From: Leishmania martiniquensis
Lineage: Eukaryota > Euglenozoa > Kinetoplastea > Trypanosomatida > Trypanosomatidae
NCBI RefSeq assembly: GCF_017916325.1
Contig: NC_090142.1
Coordinates: 166,001-230,000 of the forward strand
Length of the DNA: 64,000 nt
Direction of reading: 5' to 3'
Under the pieces are notes generated by a model that saw only the letters and a list, made by a program, of their open reading frames with translations, did no database searches and was not told where the DNA came from. This document shows, one piece after another, positions 1 through 12,000 of the stretch (its first letter is position 1; each line of letters opens with the position of its first letter). Made by a program: the position numbers and the translations under genes.

Positions 1-1687
1 TGGACGCGTCGAGTGCCTGCGAGACCAGCAGCAGATGGTCCGCCACACAGCGCTTTAGGTGTCTCGCCATTTCTGCCCGTGGCAGCACCGCCGTACAGCC
101 ACGCTTCACAAAAGGGCACACGATGATGATGAGCGGGCACTGTCGCAAGTGCTCTGCGGCGTCCGACACGCAGCCGGTCCACGAGCATAGCGGGCGTGTC
201 CGTCTTGCGCATCCGCTGCCCCTCGTCTCGCCACTGCTGCCCTCCGCCCTTTCCGCTGCTCTGTCGCCTCGTGCATTTTTGGCAGACCCGAGCTGCCACA
301 GCTTCGACTGCAATGCGGGTGAAAGTGACGCGGGGCAGCAGCACCGTAGCGCGTTGATCTGCCGCTGCGCGCGAGCGTCGGTGCGCAGCAGCTCCACCTG
401 GATCGGGGTGCGGTCCAGAGGGCACATGGAAGTTGGGTTCGCCTGCATCCACGACTGAAGGCAGCGACGGCAGAAAAGATGGCCGCACGTAGTGGCTGTT
501 GGTCGCACACACACAGACATGCACACACCACAGACAAGATCGTCTGGCGTCTGGAGAGGGTCTAAGATGACCGCGCCGCCGTCCAGCTCGTACGTGAGGA
601 GACTGCCGACATCGGTGGCGTTTGTTGCTTCCGTCGACGCCTTGAGCTCTTGAGTCGTAGCGGAAGCGGAGGCGGAGGCGTTGACGACGGTGGAGGGCGA
701 CGCGCTCCACATCCCTAGAGGCTTGAAGTTGGGGGTCGTTGGCGAAACGGACGCCTGTGGCCGCATGCCAACTGGGCTCGACTGGCTGCCGGAGCCTCGA
801 AGTGCGTGCGTCGGGTGCGCCGCTGCCGCGCCGGCGAAATTTGCACCTCGAGAGGGCGCAACGGCAGCATCAGGCGCGGTGGTGCTGCGAGTGCTGGGGC
901 ACGAGCACGAGCGACGCACCGAGGCGCTCGTGGCATCGTTCATGACTGGTGGCGGCATGAGCCCACGGCGGCGCGGCGGATTAGAGAGATCTCCGCGGGT
1001 GGTGGTAGAGGCAACTGCCGGTGCGGGCACGTACAGGTGAAGGGAAGCCAGGGATGACCCCTGCCGAGGCTCCGGCACCGCACACGGCGCGCCGTCGTGT
1101 TTCGGCGTTGCAGGCACGCTTGATGCGCCCGGCGTTGACGCCTGCACGGCCCTTTCGGGGGTATGAGTGGAATAGTGGCCGCCACGGTACGCTTCAGAAA
1201 TGGCGGCGTCGTTTGGTGCCACACGCGTCAAGGCACCGAAGGCGACAGAGGCGTCTCGAAAGGTCGGCGAAGTCCCGCTTGTCGCATCGACAGCCGGCGT
1301 CTGATGACTGAAGTCGGCAGACGGCAACGTGGATATCCCAGGCGGGTGATTCAGTGCCGCGGCAGCGCCCGAAGACGATAGCGAGTTCAGGTGTGAGTAG
1401 CCCGCAAGCTTTTCTGTGCCTCCGACAACGTTTGGCAGCGCATTCGTCCACGCCGACACGCTACAGCCGCCGACACTGGTACGACTGGTACTGTTGCTCG
1501 TACTTTCCAGTGTGTCTGTCGCATTGCTCCCCCTGCGAGGGCGTTGCCGTGAGTTCGCCGTGGCCAAGTCAGCTCGCCTAGTGGGGTCGCTGCCACCGCT
1601 GCTACCGTTGTTACTGGGGGTACTTTCGCGGCGTCGCGGTAAAAAGGATGGCGGAGACGCTGTGTCAGCGCGGCGAACGTCTCGCAT
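1..1687 (-). CDS. RING finger plus TRAF-type zinc-finger protein (3' end off the window)
   Basis: Reading the minus strand from an ATG at 1687 gives an uninterrupted frame of 562 codons that leaves the left edge without a stop. The first ~370 residues are Ser/Thr/Pro/Ala-rich and low in complexity. A RING finger follows: a CGVC pair near residue 386, then TCGHLFCRRC and MCPLD near residue 422, the C3HC4 spacing. After it comes a TRAF-type Cys/His region (HLRQCPLIIIVCPF, then KRGCTAVLPRAEMARHLKRC), near residues 490-545. RING proteins of this kind are usually E3 ubiquitin ligases or signalling adaptors; the TRAF-type fingers bind partners. The start is the only in-frame ATG before a pyrimidine-rich leader at 1690-1860, and a candidate spliced-leader acceptor AG lies at 1752-1753. 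It is the last gene of the leftward array visible here. The domain call is firm; substrate and function are unknown. Confidence 0.82.
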   Translation of the reverse strand, partial: MRDVRRADTASPPSFLPRRRESTPSNNGSSGGSDPTRRADLATANSRQRPRRGSNATDTLESTSNSTSRTSVGGCSVSAWTNALPNVVGGTEKLAGYSHLNSLSSSGAAAALNHPPGISTLPSADFSHQTPAVDATSGTSPTFRDASVAFGALTRVAPNDAAISEAYRGGHYSTHTPERAVQASTPGASSVPATPKHDGAPCAVPEPRQGSSLASLHLYVPAPAVASTTTRGDLSNPPRRRGLMPPPVMNDATSASVRRSCSCPSTRSTTAPDAAVAPSRGANFAGAAAAHPTHALRGSGSQSSPVGMRPQASVSPTTPNFKPLGMWSASPSTVVNASASASATTQELKASTEATNATDVGSLLTYELDGGAVILDPLQTPDDLVCGVCMSVCVRPTATTCGHLFCRRCLQSWMQANPTSMCPLDRTPIQVELLRTDARAQRQINALRCCCPASLSPALQSKLWQLGSAKNARGDRAAERAEGSSGETRGSGCARRTRPLCSWTGCVSDAAEHLRQCPLIIIVCPFVKRGCTAVLPRAEMARHLKRCVADHLLLVSQALDAS

Positions 1688-3005
1688 TCGGGGCGGCAAA
1701 GAGCGGAGGAGAGTTGGGGAAGGAGAGGGGGAGAGAGAGAATGCGGGAGCACTGCCGAGAGGGGTGGCGCAATTCACTCTGTGTGTGTGTGTGTGTGCGA
1801 GTGTGTGAGAGAGTGAGTGTGTGATGGGGAGGGGGAGGGGAGAAGAGGATGCGCGCAACCAAAGCGAATGGGAAGAAAGCACACACACACAGAGAGAGTG
1901 AGAGGGAGGGGGAGAGACGAATGGCGCCAATGGGTGAGTCGAGCAACGGCAACAGTGAAGGCGCGTCGTTCCGATGAAGAGACGAGGTGCACCCAGATAG
2001 AGAGACGCTTGCAGACACCTGTACACCGAGAGAGAGACAAACACACACGCACACTTACGCTTTTACACTTGCGCACGACGCGCTGGGAAGATGCGACCTC
2101 GCTCGGCAGACGCGGTGGGATGGGTGGGGGAGAGGGTCAATCGGTGTGCGGCGCGTATGCTTCAAAAAGAGGGAGGCGGCAAACTTTGTCTGCGTGAAGG
2201 GCACGCCTCTCTTGGAATGATGTGGACGTCGCGAGGGCCGAAAAGGTCAGCTGCGCTACAGCGAAAAGAATGCGAAGGGTGGCGGCACTGAGAAGACAAA
2301 AGGGGAGGAGTGATGGAGTCGATGACGCTAACCTCCCGCGCACCTCCCGCCTCTGCACACTAATAGACGTCCGTGCACGTGCGTGGGCCTACCCCTCCTG
2401 CGCCATCCAGTTTTCTGGCACTTCCTCCTCCACGAGTCTATCAATGTCTGTTGGGCAGTGACTCTACCTTCACGGGGCACCCACACATGCGCGCAGAGCA
2501 GCACAACTCCGATGGGATGGGACTGTGCTTCTAGAAAAAAAAAAGCTGAGGGCGATATCAAGAACGGAGAGGTAGGAGAGCAGAAAACGTGCGGGGAGCG
2601 TATGTCTAGAGACGCCGGTAGATGTGACAGTGATGGGGTGGGATGGCGATGGTGCTAAGAGAAGGGGGGGCAGAGAAGACGACAGGATGTGAGAGAGCGT
2701 ATCCACACAGAGAGGCCCTGCGAAGCGGGAAGAGTACATGTGTATGCTAGGCAGTATGAGGAGGGTGGCCCTTCGCATATATGCTAGCACAGACACAGAC
2801 ACACACGCACACGCGCGTATATATATATACATGTATACGGCAATTCTCTGTTGGTCAGTACTCTTCTTGTGGGGGGGGAGATGTACTCGCAGTTGATCTG
2901 GGAGGCACACGCGACAACACGAACGCACAAACGCACAGAGAGAGCGCGAGAGCTCAAAACGGAAAGGGAGTGAAGACAGAGACGGGGGGATACACCAGAA
3001 GAACC
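1688..3005. other. Intergenic UTR region between the Rav1-like gene and the RING gene
   Basis: No convincing coding frame. On the minus (transcribed) strand this is the 3' UTR of the large upstream gene followed by the 5' UTR of the RING gene. It holds a (GT)n tract at 1780-1797, CA/GA-rich simple sequence at 1880-2060, and a mixed CA/TA microsatellite at about 2785-2835. The minus strand is strongly pyrimidine-rich at 1690-1860, as expected ahead of a trans-splice site. Confidence 0.7.
1752..1860 (-). promoter_or_regulatory. Candidate spliced-leader acceptor for the RING gene
   Basis: On the minus strand a CT-rich stretch (runs of CCCCTCC and CTCACTCTCTC) is followed by GGCAG, with the AG at 1753-1752, about 65 bases before the chosen ATG. 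Trypanosomatid mRNAs receive the spliced leader at the first AG after a polypyrimidine tract. Other AGs lie nearby, so the exact site is uncertain. Confidence 0.35.
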
Positions 3006-6000
3006 TCACGGAACCCAAGTCGCGCCAAAGCGTTGTGGCCGCACGAGTGTCTCGCGCGCAGATACACATGGGCTTTCCGCGCACTCTAGCAGGTCGCTCG
3101 GGACGGCACAGCCCGATGTGAGGCGCGTTCGGGTCGCGCGCGCGATGAGCGAGGTTGCCATCACCTTGCCATCCCGCAGACCTGCCAGCAGCATTGATGG
3201 ACTAAAAACGAGATCCTCGATGGCGCTGCGGGAGTGAACATGCGGAGCCACCTGCATGCAGGTTGCCTCGGTCAGCACCGTTTTTTCTGGAAGTCGTGCC
3301 AGGAACTCGATGCCCACCGCAGGTGCCGCCACGTCGCCCGTCGGCCGCGCCGCCGCACTTGCAGATGAAGTCGCGCCACTTCTGGGTTGCGGAGCTGCGC
3401 TGCGGCTACTGCTCGTTGCGTCGGCGCTGACGGAAAAGGCGTGCGGCGGGTAGTAAGCAAACGTGTCCTCGCCCTCGCCCTGGATACGCCGCTCCGTCCG
3501 CGCCATCGCCGCACCGATGCTGCGGAGATGCAGCAGCAGCACCAAGCCGTTGGATAGGCCAAGTGCAACAAGCGGATCGTAGTTGCTGCGCGCCACACAT
3601 GTGACGTACACAGCGTCACTGTTCGACAAGCTGCTGGCAGAGAGCGCAACACCCGCGCCTGCATCACCGCCCCCGGCACCGAGCGACGGTCCCAGGGTAG
3701 ACCGCAGCACTGTGGTGACGGGCACAGTCCCCAGCACCACTAGCCTTCCCGTGACGATCTCGTACGTGGCCAGCATGCCGTCCACAGACACCACCAGCAC
3801 CGCTCGCAGAGGGGTGATAAAGACAGCGTAGGAGGGTATGAAGGGAAGCGCACACCGCGCCATGATCGCACCGGCGTCCAGCATAGTATCGAGGACCAGC
3901 ACCTCCCCCACCATCTCCCCTGTATCCGAGCCGGCAGCCGCGACGCGCCGTGCTGCGGTTGCCAAGGGTGGGGCCGCTGCCACGGGCGAGGACGCATCCA
4001 GTGCAGGAGGTGGTGCCTTTGCGCCCATGTCGTAGTCTGACATCAGGACGGCACTTCCTCGGTCGCGTCGATGCCGGTGTGGCTCCCTGGTCGTCCCAAC
4101 CACCACCACCAGGGAGCTCCGATCCCCGCAGAACGTGCAGGCGCGTATGCCAAAGGGGGCGAACAGCTGCGGGAAAAAAAAGGCCGGGGGGCTCTCGACG
4201 GCCGCCGCGGCGAAGCGCCAGCCCGCCACGGAGCCGTCCGAGAGGCCTGCAGCGATGATGTAGCCGCTGGGGGAGAAAGCGACTGGGATGACGGCGTGGC
4301 GGTCGGCGTTGCCGGGCGAAGGTGGTGCCGCCGCTCTGCCTGTGATAAAGGTCGGCCGCGCGGCCGCGGCGGGCCTCGTCGCCGTGTCCCACACCCGCCA
4401 TAGGGGCGCCCCGCCACCGCCGCCGCAGCCATTGCCGACAGCACCTTTGATGTGGCGCACGGCACAGCAGAAGCTCGCCACGCACTCCTGAGACGCGAAG
4501 GGGTAGAGGTCGAGGTGCCCGTCGAGGTGCCTGGAGACAAAGAAGGGCAAGTGCGGATGACTGGAAGGCATCGCGTTGGCCGCCAAGCTAAACCGTGGGC
4601 GGCTCTCGAGAACCGACTTGGCCGCCACCGCTGCGATGACAGCCGGTGTGTACTGCGGCTTCGCGCGCTCCGTCGCCAGGCGAAGCCGCTCGTTCTGTGC
4701 GGTGAGGCTCAGCGTGAAAGCGGCCGTCGCCAAGTTGCGCTCCGTTGCCTGTTTCCACAGCGCCTCCTCATTGTCCCCGGCGAGGAGCTCTCGGAACCCG
4801 TGGCCGACCGACGTGCCGGCCTCCGTCGTCCACACCACACTGTCGCAGCTGGAGGCGTCGAAGTGCACCCCGGTGACGCTGTGGTTGTGCTGAGCAAGGA
4901 TAAGGCGGTCGGAGCTGACGAGACGTCGCTCCTGCTCCTGGCCGAGGCCCAGCGTCACCATGAGCAGGAGCGACCGCAACATCGCATGCGTGTGGTGCCG
5001 CCGCATCCATGCCAGCTGCATGTAGGAAAGCGCCGGGCAGTACACCTGGGAGCGGCCGTCAGACGGATGTGGTTCGCTTGGCCACGGTGCGGCCTCAGAC
5101 GTCAAGGGCGACTCAGCCCGCGTCGCGTACGACGAGGAGACTGGTGTGGTGGCGGCTGAGAAGATGGAGAAGATGCTCTGCGAGGAGGAGCCGGTGCTGC
5201 TGAAAATCGTGCCTAAGTTTCCTGGACGGCTGCGCTCTCCCAGAGGATCTGTTACCACCTTCAGTGGACGCAGCAGGCGCTCCAGCAGTGCTCGCGCCGA
5301 CGCGTGTGATGCTGTCGCCTCCTGCAGCAGCTCCACTGCTGCGTCGGTCGGCGCCGCGAGCTGACGGCACTGCGCCAGAGCCACCGGTGGTAATGACCAC
5401 AACAGCTCGAGCTGCGTCGCACACAGCTCCACCAGCACGCGTGCGTGGTCCTCCACCCACGAAGCTGAGAACCCAGGAGGCGGCGTTAGAGGATTGGATG
5501 GCGCACGGTCGGTCGTCCTTTCTTCACAGCTGAATTCGGCCGCCGTGGAGGCCTCCGTCATTGCCGGAGAGGAAGCCGCCAGCACATTTAACGGTGGAGC
5601 AGCTAGCACGGCCACCAACACCGCCCGCATCAACTTCACCACCTGCTGCACTTCTAAGAAGATCCCGTTCGGGTCCGTCAGAGGCCCGGGCGCGTACTGT
5701 GGCTGTGCTGCGTAGATGCGCAGCATGCATTCCTCCGAGAGAGCGCTCCACTGCGTCGCCACATCGAGTAGCAGCGTGCATAGGACTACGCGACGCTGCT
5801 GCAGCGCCGCCTGCACCTCCGTGGAGAGCGTTTCGGCATAGATGGCCCCGCCGTCCTTGGTGCGCTGCGTGGTTGGCGCAGTCGCCCCCAAGCTCAACTC
5901 CATCTGTGTCAGTTGCCTGAGGTGCTCCATGAGCCGCAAGTATTGCTGAGCCTGGCAGCATGAGAGCAGCAGCGACACCTGGGCCGAGTCGGTCAAGCGC

Positions 6001-9000
6001 AGCGGCACGGAGTCACCAGGCGCCTCGGCATCGCTGGCGGTGCCATCCGCGTCGAAGGTGGAGCGAAGGCTACCACAAGCCCCGTCGGCTTCGAAGGAGG
6101 TACCTGGCACCCGCGCCGCATACTTGTTCGACCTCCTCGCTTCCGCGGCAGCAGCGAGCAGCGCATCAAAGATGCTCTGATGGGTCTGATTGTTTTCTTC
6201 GTTGCCGCTGCTGTCCTCCGCGTCGTCCTCGCCCGCCATCGCTTCCACATCCTTGTCGTTCGCGACGCCCAGCACGAGACCCTTGCCGCTGCCGGCCCCT
6301 CCCCCCCGGTGACCCCGTGATGTGGCTGCCTGCCCACCACCGAGGCGGCTGCCATCCGCCTCGCACGCGTCACGGTAGTGCCGCCTCACGTGGTGTAGAA
6401 GAAGAAGAAAAAAGGCTGTAAGAGGATGTCGCAACGGGTGCGGGGTCGCGGCGAGCGGCGCTGACGCTGACGAGGCAGCATCCGTTGCGTGAGCAGCACA
6501 GGTTTCTTGCAGCGCGCCACTGTCGTCCGACAGAAGCTTCGCCTGCACCGCAGCCTTCAGCACCCCCTCCGTGGAGATGGGAACCTGCTGAAGGGCGAGC
6601 AGCACGATGTAGTTGGCACCGCGCAGCGCCACCTCGCTCAAGAGGAAGTGAAGCAGGGGCACACACAGGGCGCGCCAGCCGACGTCTACAGCTGCGGGGG
6701 TGATGATATCCAAAGACGGTCCAGCCGTCGACACAGGCGCCGCCAGCGAGGACTTCTCCTCCCTCTGCGGCAGTGGCGGTGCTCCTGCCGGTGGACCGAC
6801 CTGAGCAGAACCCGCCCCTGCGCTCTCGGAGCCCTCCACATTGTTTCTGTTGCTGGCTGTCGTACATCGTGCCGTGCGCGTATGGACCTCCCCAGCTGAT
6901 AAGAGGCGTAGCAGCGATGTCAGCAACTGCTGGAACGATTCGTGCCGATTGGTCGAGGCCGAGGGCGGCTCAGAGGATAACGGTGGCACGGCAAACGATG
7001 GCACAAACACAACTTCGGCTCCCCCGTCACGACCGCCAGCACCCGCCACGCTCGACGTCGTCATGAAGGGCGAGGCGGCGGTAAAGCTCAGCAACATGCG
7101 GCGCAGAATGTCCTCGCACGTCCCAGCGTACCCCGTGATACCCGCGTCACTTTCAGCGTCACTGCTTGCCGGGACTGCGGCGCCAGTCCGGGCGTAGGCG
7201 TACTGCACCTCCGCCTCTGCCGCAGCGGCCGCCTCCTCAGAGAATGTGAAGGCCGGCGAGGAGGCGCCAGCAGGAGTCCCTGCCCCGGTGGAGGACGGCC
7301 CATCCTGTCTTCCAAGCGCGAAAGCGTCACCGCCACTGCGGTCGCCATCGCCGCTGCCGTCGTCGTCGTCGCTGTCACTCCCGAATCGACGAAAGAGAAG
7401 TGTCCCGGTATTGAAGTCCGCCGCCATCTTCGACACGTGCGGCGGCGCTCTCTGAGACGCACCCGCAGCACTCCTCGATCCTTCCAGCGCACCAGAGCGG
7501 GCCGCTGTTGCGGTTGCCGCCTCTGCCCGCAGCCCCCGCAGCAGCACCTCCGCGTCGCGGTAGTGCAGATACCCGTTCAGACTCAGGCGGTGCGCCAAGC
7601 AGTAGCGACCGAGGCGCAGCAGACACACCACCTCACAGGCTGGGGAGAGAAAATGGTCGCCGCGGTAGGCAAGGGCGGCCACGCAGTCTCTGGCGTAGCG
7701 CAGCGCGCAGAGGGCCTCCGGATGCGCGGTGGGGTGGGCCGCGATGCGCTGCAGCGCTCGGATACGTCGCTGCACCGTCACCTCTGGGGACACCGGCGGC
7801 GGGCCAGCGTCGAGCCAGCTGAGGCACGCCAGCTCCCACATATCCAGCGCACCACACACCTCCGCCTCAGCCTCGCGCTGCACGATGTACCATTCCAGAG
7901 GCGTCTCCGCTGTCGGCGACTGCTCAAGGCCATCGCTCGCTGCTCGCAGCACGAACAGGGCCAAGGATGCGTTGCGGCATCGCTGCAGCAGCACCTGCAC
8001 GGCACTTCGCACGTCGCCAGCCAGCAGGAAAAAGGCTGCGCCGTATTCCGGCATGTTTTTGCTGATGGCAGCGTACGCGTTAGCGGAGGCGGCAGCGCGG
8101 CTATGCGCGTCGTTCGAAAAGTCGCGGCTGAAGAAGCAGTGCAGCCGCTGGTTGCTTTGGGCCTTCGCCAATGCCGCCAGCGTACCGACCTTGCGAGCTG
8201 TGCAGTACATGAGTGCGCATGCTGTCAGATCCTTTGTCGACTGATACTGATGGCGAGCGACGCGGTCCGCCATAGCGCGCAGGTCAGCCGCACAGCGCAG
8301 CCAAAATGCCACGCCAGAACGCTTCACCTGCTCCCAGGTCAGCTCCTGCGGCAACGCCGCTCCGGCGGCGGGGTCGCCGGCGCGGCCGGCACCAAAGCCA
8401 CTGGAAGCAGCGCCGCCACCACCGTCCACGTGCATTGGGCTTGCCTTGTCAAATAATAGCGACACCAGAGTCGACTGCGAGTCGGACATGGCTGCCCACA
8501 AGTACGACGCCGTCGAAATGGTACGCGTGGCGGTGCGGCCAACTTCAAAGTGCAGCACAGAGTCCAGGGCGCGCGAGTCAGTGGCGGCAGCGGCCAGCGC
8601 ATCCATATTCTTCAGTCGCAAGCGCCTTGCAAGGCTCATGTAGCGACTGTAAAAGAGGTGCCGTGCGGCTGCCTCGTCAACGCTGCGGCTCAGCGGCAGC
8701 GTATCGCGCAAGGCCTCCAGGATGCATAGGAGCTTCAGCTGCTCATGGCTATCCAGTCCACTCAAGGTCACTTGCGGAAGGAGCTGGGAGAGCTCGCTGA
8801 AGAGCGTGCCGCAGGTGGCGCTGAAGTCATGCAGGCGGTTAGCTGCCGTCGTGCAAGGCATCGAGGAAGATGGGGTGGGCGCCGTCGCGTTGGCAAGTGT
8901 CTCCTCTTCGCGCAGCGCTGCCACAGATAGGCGCGGTGGAGTTACACGGCGCAGCACCTCCTCGTACTGCACCACCTGTGGACGGTCCTGGAAGCCGCGC

Positions 9001-12000
9001 GCCACGGCCGAGGTGCACAGGCGCCGCGCCAACTCCTCTGGGGGCTCACCAAACGGCATCGCGCTCGGCGAAACATTCACGGCCGAGGCCGCCTCGCCGG
9101 CCCCCGCGGATGGCACCGCCGTCCTCAGTGCGTCTGCGACGCATGCCAACACCTTTGCTAGCACGCTCCATCGCGCCATGCCGATCAGCTGCATGAGAGA
9201 GTCAGGGTGGTATTGCGGCAGCGCTGCCTCTCCGATGACGGAAGCTGATGGGCCGTGTGAAGCACTGGGTGGGGCGCCACTGCCGCGGAACGGGAGTTGG
9301 CGGACATGAATGAAGGTGCTGTCGGCCGTTGCGTAGAGGACGTGGCGGGTGGTGGGGCAAAAAAAACCCAGCTTGGCCGCGTCGGTTGGGGAGAGATCCA
9401 CAGGATTCGACTCGCACGCCCCGGCGACGTCGACGACCATGAGAGCCGTCACCCTCTCCGGAGCGACCGCCGAGCCGCGACCGCGGCTTCTGAGCAGCCC
9501 GCCGTGCGGCACCGCCAGCGGGCACCAGGAACCGTCTTGGACGTAGGAGTATCCGCTGTGGGTCTCTCTGGGGAAGCAGCGAAGCCAGCGCTCGAACCGT
9601 AACTGCTGCATGGCCGCGCTCTCCGCTGACCGCAGCGACGCATCTCCTCCGAGCGGCCACCGTCGCAGCAGCACGACCTCCCCACTAGCGTTCAAGTAGA
9701 AGGCGTCTACCCCAGGCAGTGTCGCCTCCAGTGCGAACGCGGAAGTGCTGGAAGCGAGACAAGCCTCAGGCAAGCCAGTGCTGCCGTTGGCTTTTAGCGG
9801 CGACGCCACTGCAGCTACCTCAGGCGCCGCGAGCGACTGGACAGCTGGGCAGCCATATAGATACAAGACGGGGAAGGCATCCCTGCCATCCACCGAGGTG
9901 CGGCAGAGCACCCCGATCACAACGTCGTTGTTCACCAGCAGGGCACCAATAACGCACGAGATGCTCAGAGGGTCGATCGTCGTGGGCAAAAGAAGACGCT
10001 GCGAGAAAGTCGGCGCACCAGCCTCGCCATTGTCAGGCGACAGCGGACTACGCACGCGAACATACGCCGCCCCAGGCGGCCCCGATACAACCTCGCAGCG
10101 CACCACCGCCGACCCCGCTGCAGATACGGACACACGCTGGCAGGCGCAGAAGGCCTCGCGAACACCCTGCACGAAGCCTCCCAAGCTACTTGGTGATACA
10201 GCTCCCCACGCCGAAGGCACTTGCGCTCGCACCAATGGCTTCGACCACCAACGCTGCTGCACTTCCGCCGGCACGAACACATATTCGGCAACGACGGGCT
10301 CGAAAGGGATGTAACAGCCGCCGGCAGCCACGAGACGGTGTACCGGGGCAAGCGCCTCCAGACACGGGGGACGGAGTCGGATCAGCGCCGCATCATCACC
10401 ACTCCCTTCTCCCTCGCCGTTGCCGTCGCAGAACGTGTTCGCACGAACGAGCAGCAGCAACTCGCCGCTCGTGTCAATGCAACAGCTCGCCAGCACGGAC
10501 AGACTACGCGCAGCGCCACGGCAGCGAGGCATGATGGTGACCGTGTCGACCTCGGCGTCGGCTGGCGCCGCTTTCTTCGTGAGTGCTTGAGCGACGTCGA
10601 TGGCCTCCGCGCCCTCTTCCAACGCTCCGTACTTCGCAACGAGATGCGTCAGCAAACGCCCCGCGTCCTGCTGGGCCGCCTTCAGCAGCGCCGGCATGAA
10701 GCGAAGCTTGTCCGGGCACTTTCGGGTCATGAAAGAGACCACATTCTCCTCTGTCACCTGCGCCGCACCGCTCGCTGCCGCCGCGGTGGGTGCTGTCGTC
10801 CGTGCCATTGGCGGCGCACCCCTCGCCGGGGAGGCACCTGCACTTGGGCTCGCCTGCTGGAGCGCATCCTGCGCGTTACTAACGCCGCCATTCATTTCGT
10901 CAGCGCCTCCCGCCGAGGCGCCAGGGATGAGTACCTCAGTGAGTGGCGCCACTGTAAGCACGCGCGCCTGCATACTAGAGGGCTCTACCTGCAGCACAAC
11001 CACACCCCACACTGTTCGAGCAGGCGTCCCACTCGCTACGAGGTCAGGAGCGGTGTAAGGAACGCTGTGCGGGGAGGGAGCCGAGGCGGTGTGAGATGGA
11101 GCGGCTGTGTCGGCCGCGATCGCCTCGTCAGCCTGCCGCGCCGTCTCCCAGGCCCCAGAGGCTGCCTCCTCGACTTCCAGAAACGACGGAGAGGGCCTCA
11201 GCCGGCGCCGCGGCGACTCGGCTGGGTGCGGCGTCGTAGTCGCGGGGAAGCCAAGCAGGCCGGCAATTAGGATCGTCGGCAAACCTGCGTAGCTCCAAGC
11301 AGGTGAGGGTTGTGGCTGCCTCTGCATCTGTGCGGCCTCTGCCAGAGGCACCACAGTCCGCAGCGACAGCAACGGCGCGCAGCCCAAAGCCAGGAAGCAC
11401 TCCACTCGATAGACGGCGGCGGAGAGGTCTACCATCACTGCTAGCACCACCCCGCTTGCAAAGCGCAGTACCATTCGATACCGACGCGAAGCGCCGAGCA
11501 GAAGCTCCACCGCGCACGGCTGCTTGCCCGTGTCATGCCCGAGCTCGATGGGCCGCATGCGCCATGTTGGGAGAACTGTGACTTTCACCAGGGAGCTGTA
11601 AAGACGCAGAAGAGGCTGCAGCAGCCCCCTGCAAGCCAACCCGACAGCGCGCTGCTTGGCAAAGCTCGCGTGCTTCTGCCGCCCAAACGAGTAGCTCGAT
11701 GTCCGAACGGTGCCGTCATCCTCGACGTGCACAAACTCCATGCGGCTGCTCATCGAGTTGGCTTCCGCAGAGCGCGAAAAGTTCGGCACGAGGCTCGTGT
11801 GCATCTCCTCAATCGACGGCGGCGGTGCCCCTCCCCATGTCGTCTCGGGCGCCATACTGGCAGGCAGCAAGGCAAGGTCCGGCGTATTTGGTGTTACCGA
11901 GGGAGAGTGCAGCAGCGCGTCCGCTGCCGATGCCGAGGGTGTTGGGTTGCCATCGAGGGATACAGTGTTGCTGCTGGGGCACGGGCACGGGTGCGGCCCG

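Noticed and set aside
106..537. 143-codon minus-strand frame at the left edge
   Set aside because: It is in a different frame from the RING-TRAF gene, whose coding frame is clear through the same bases.
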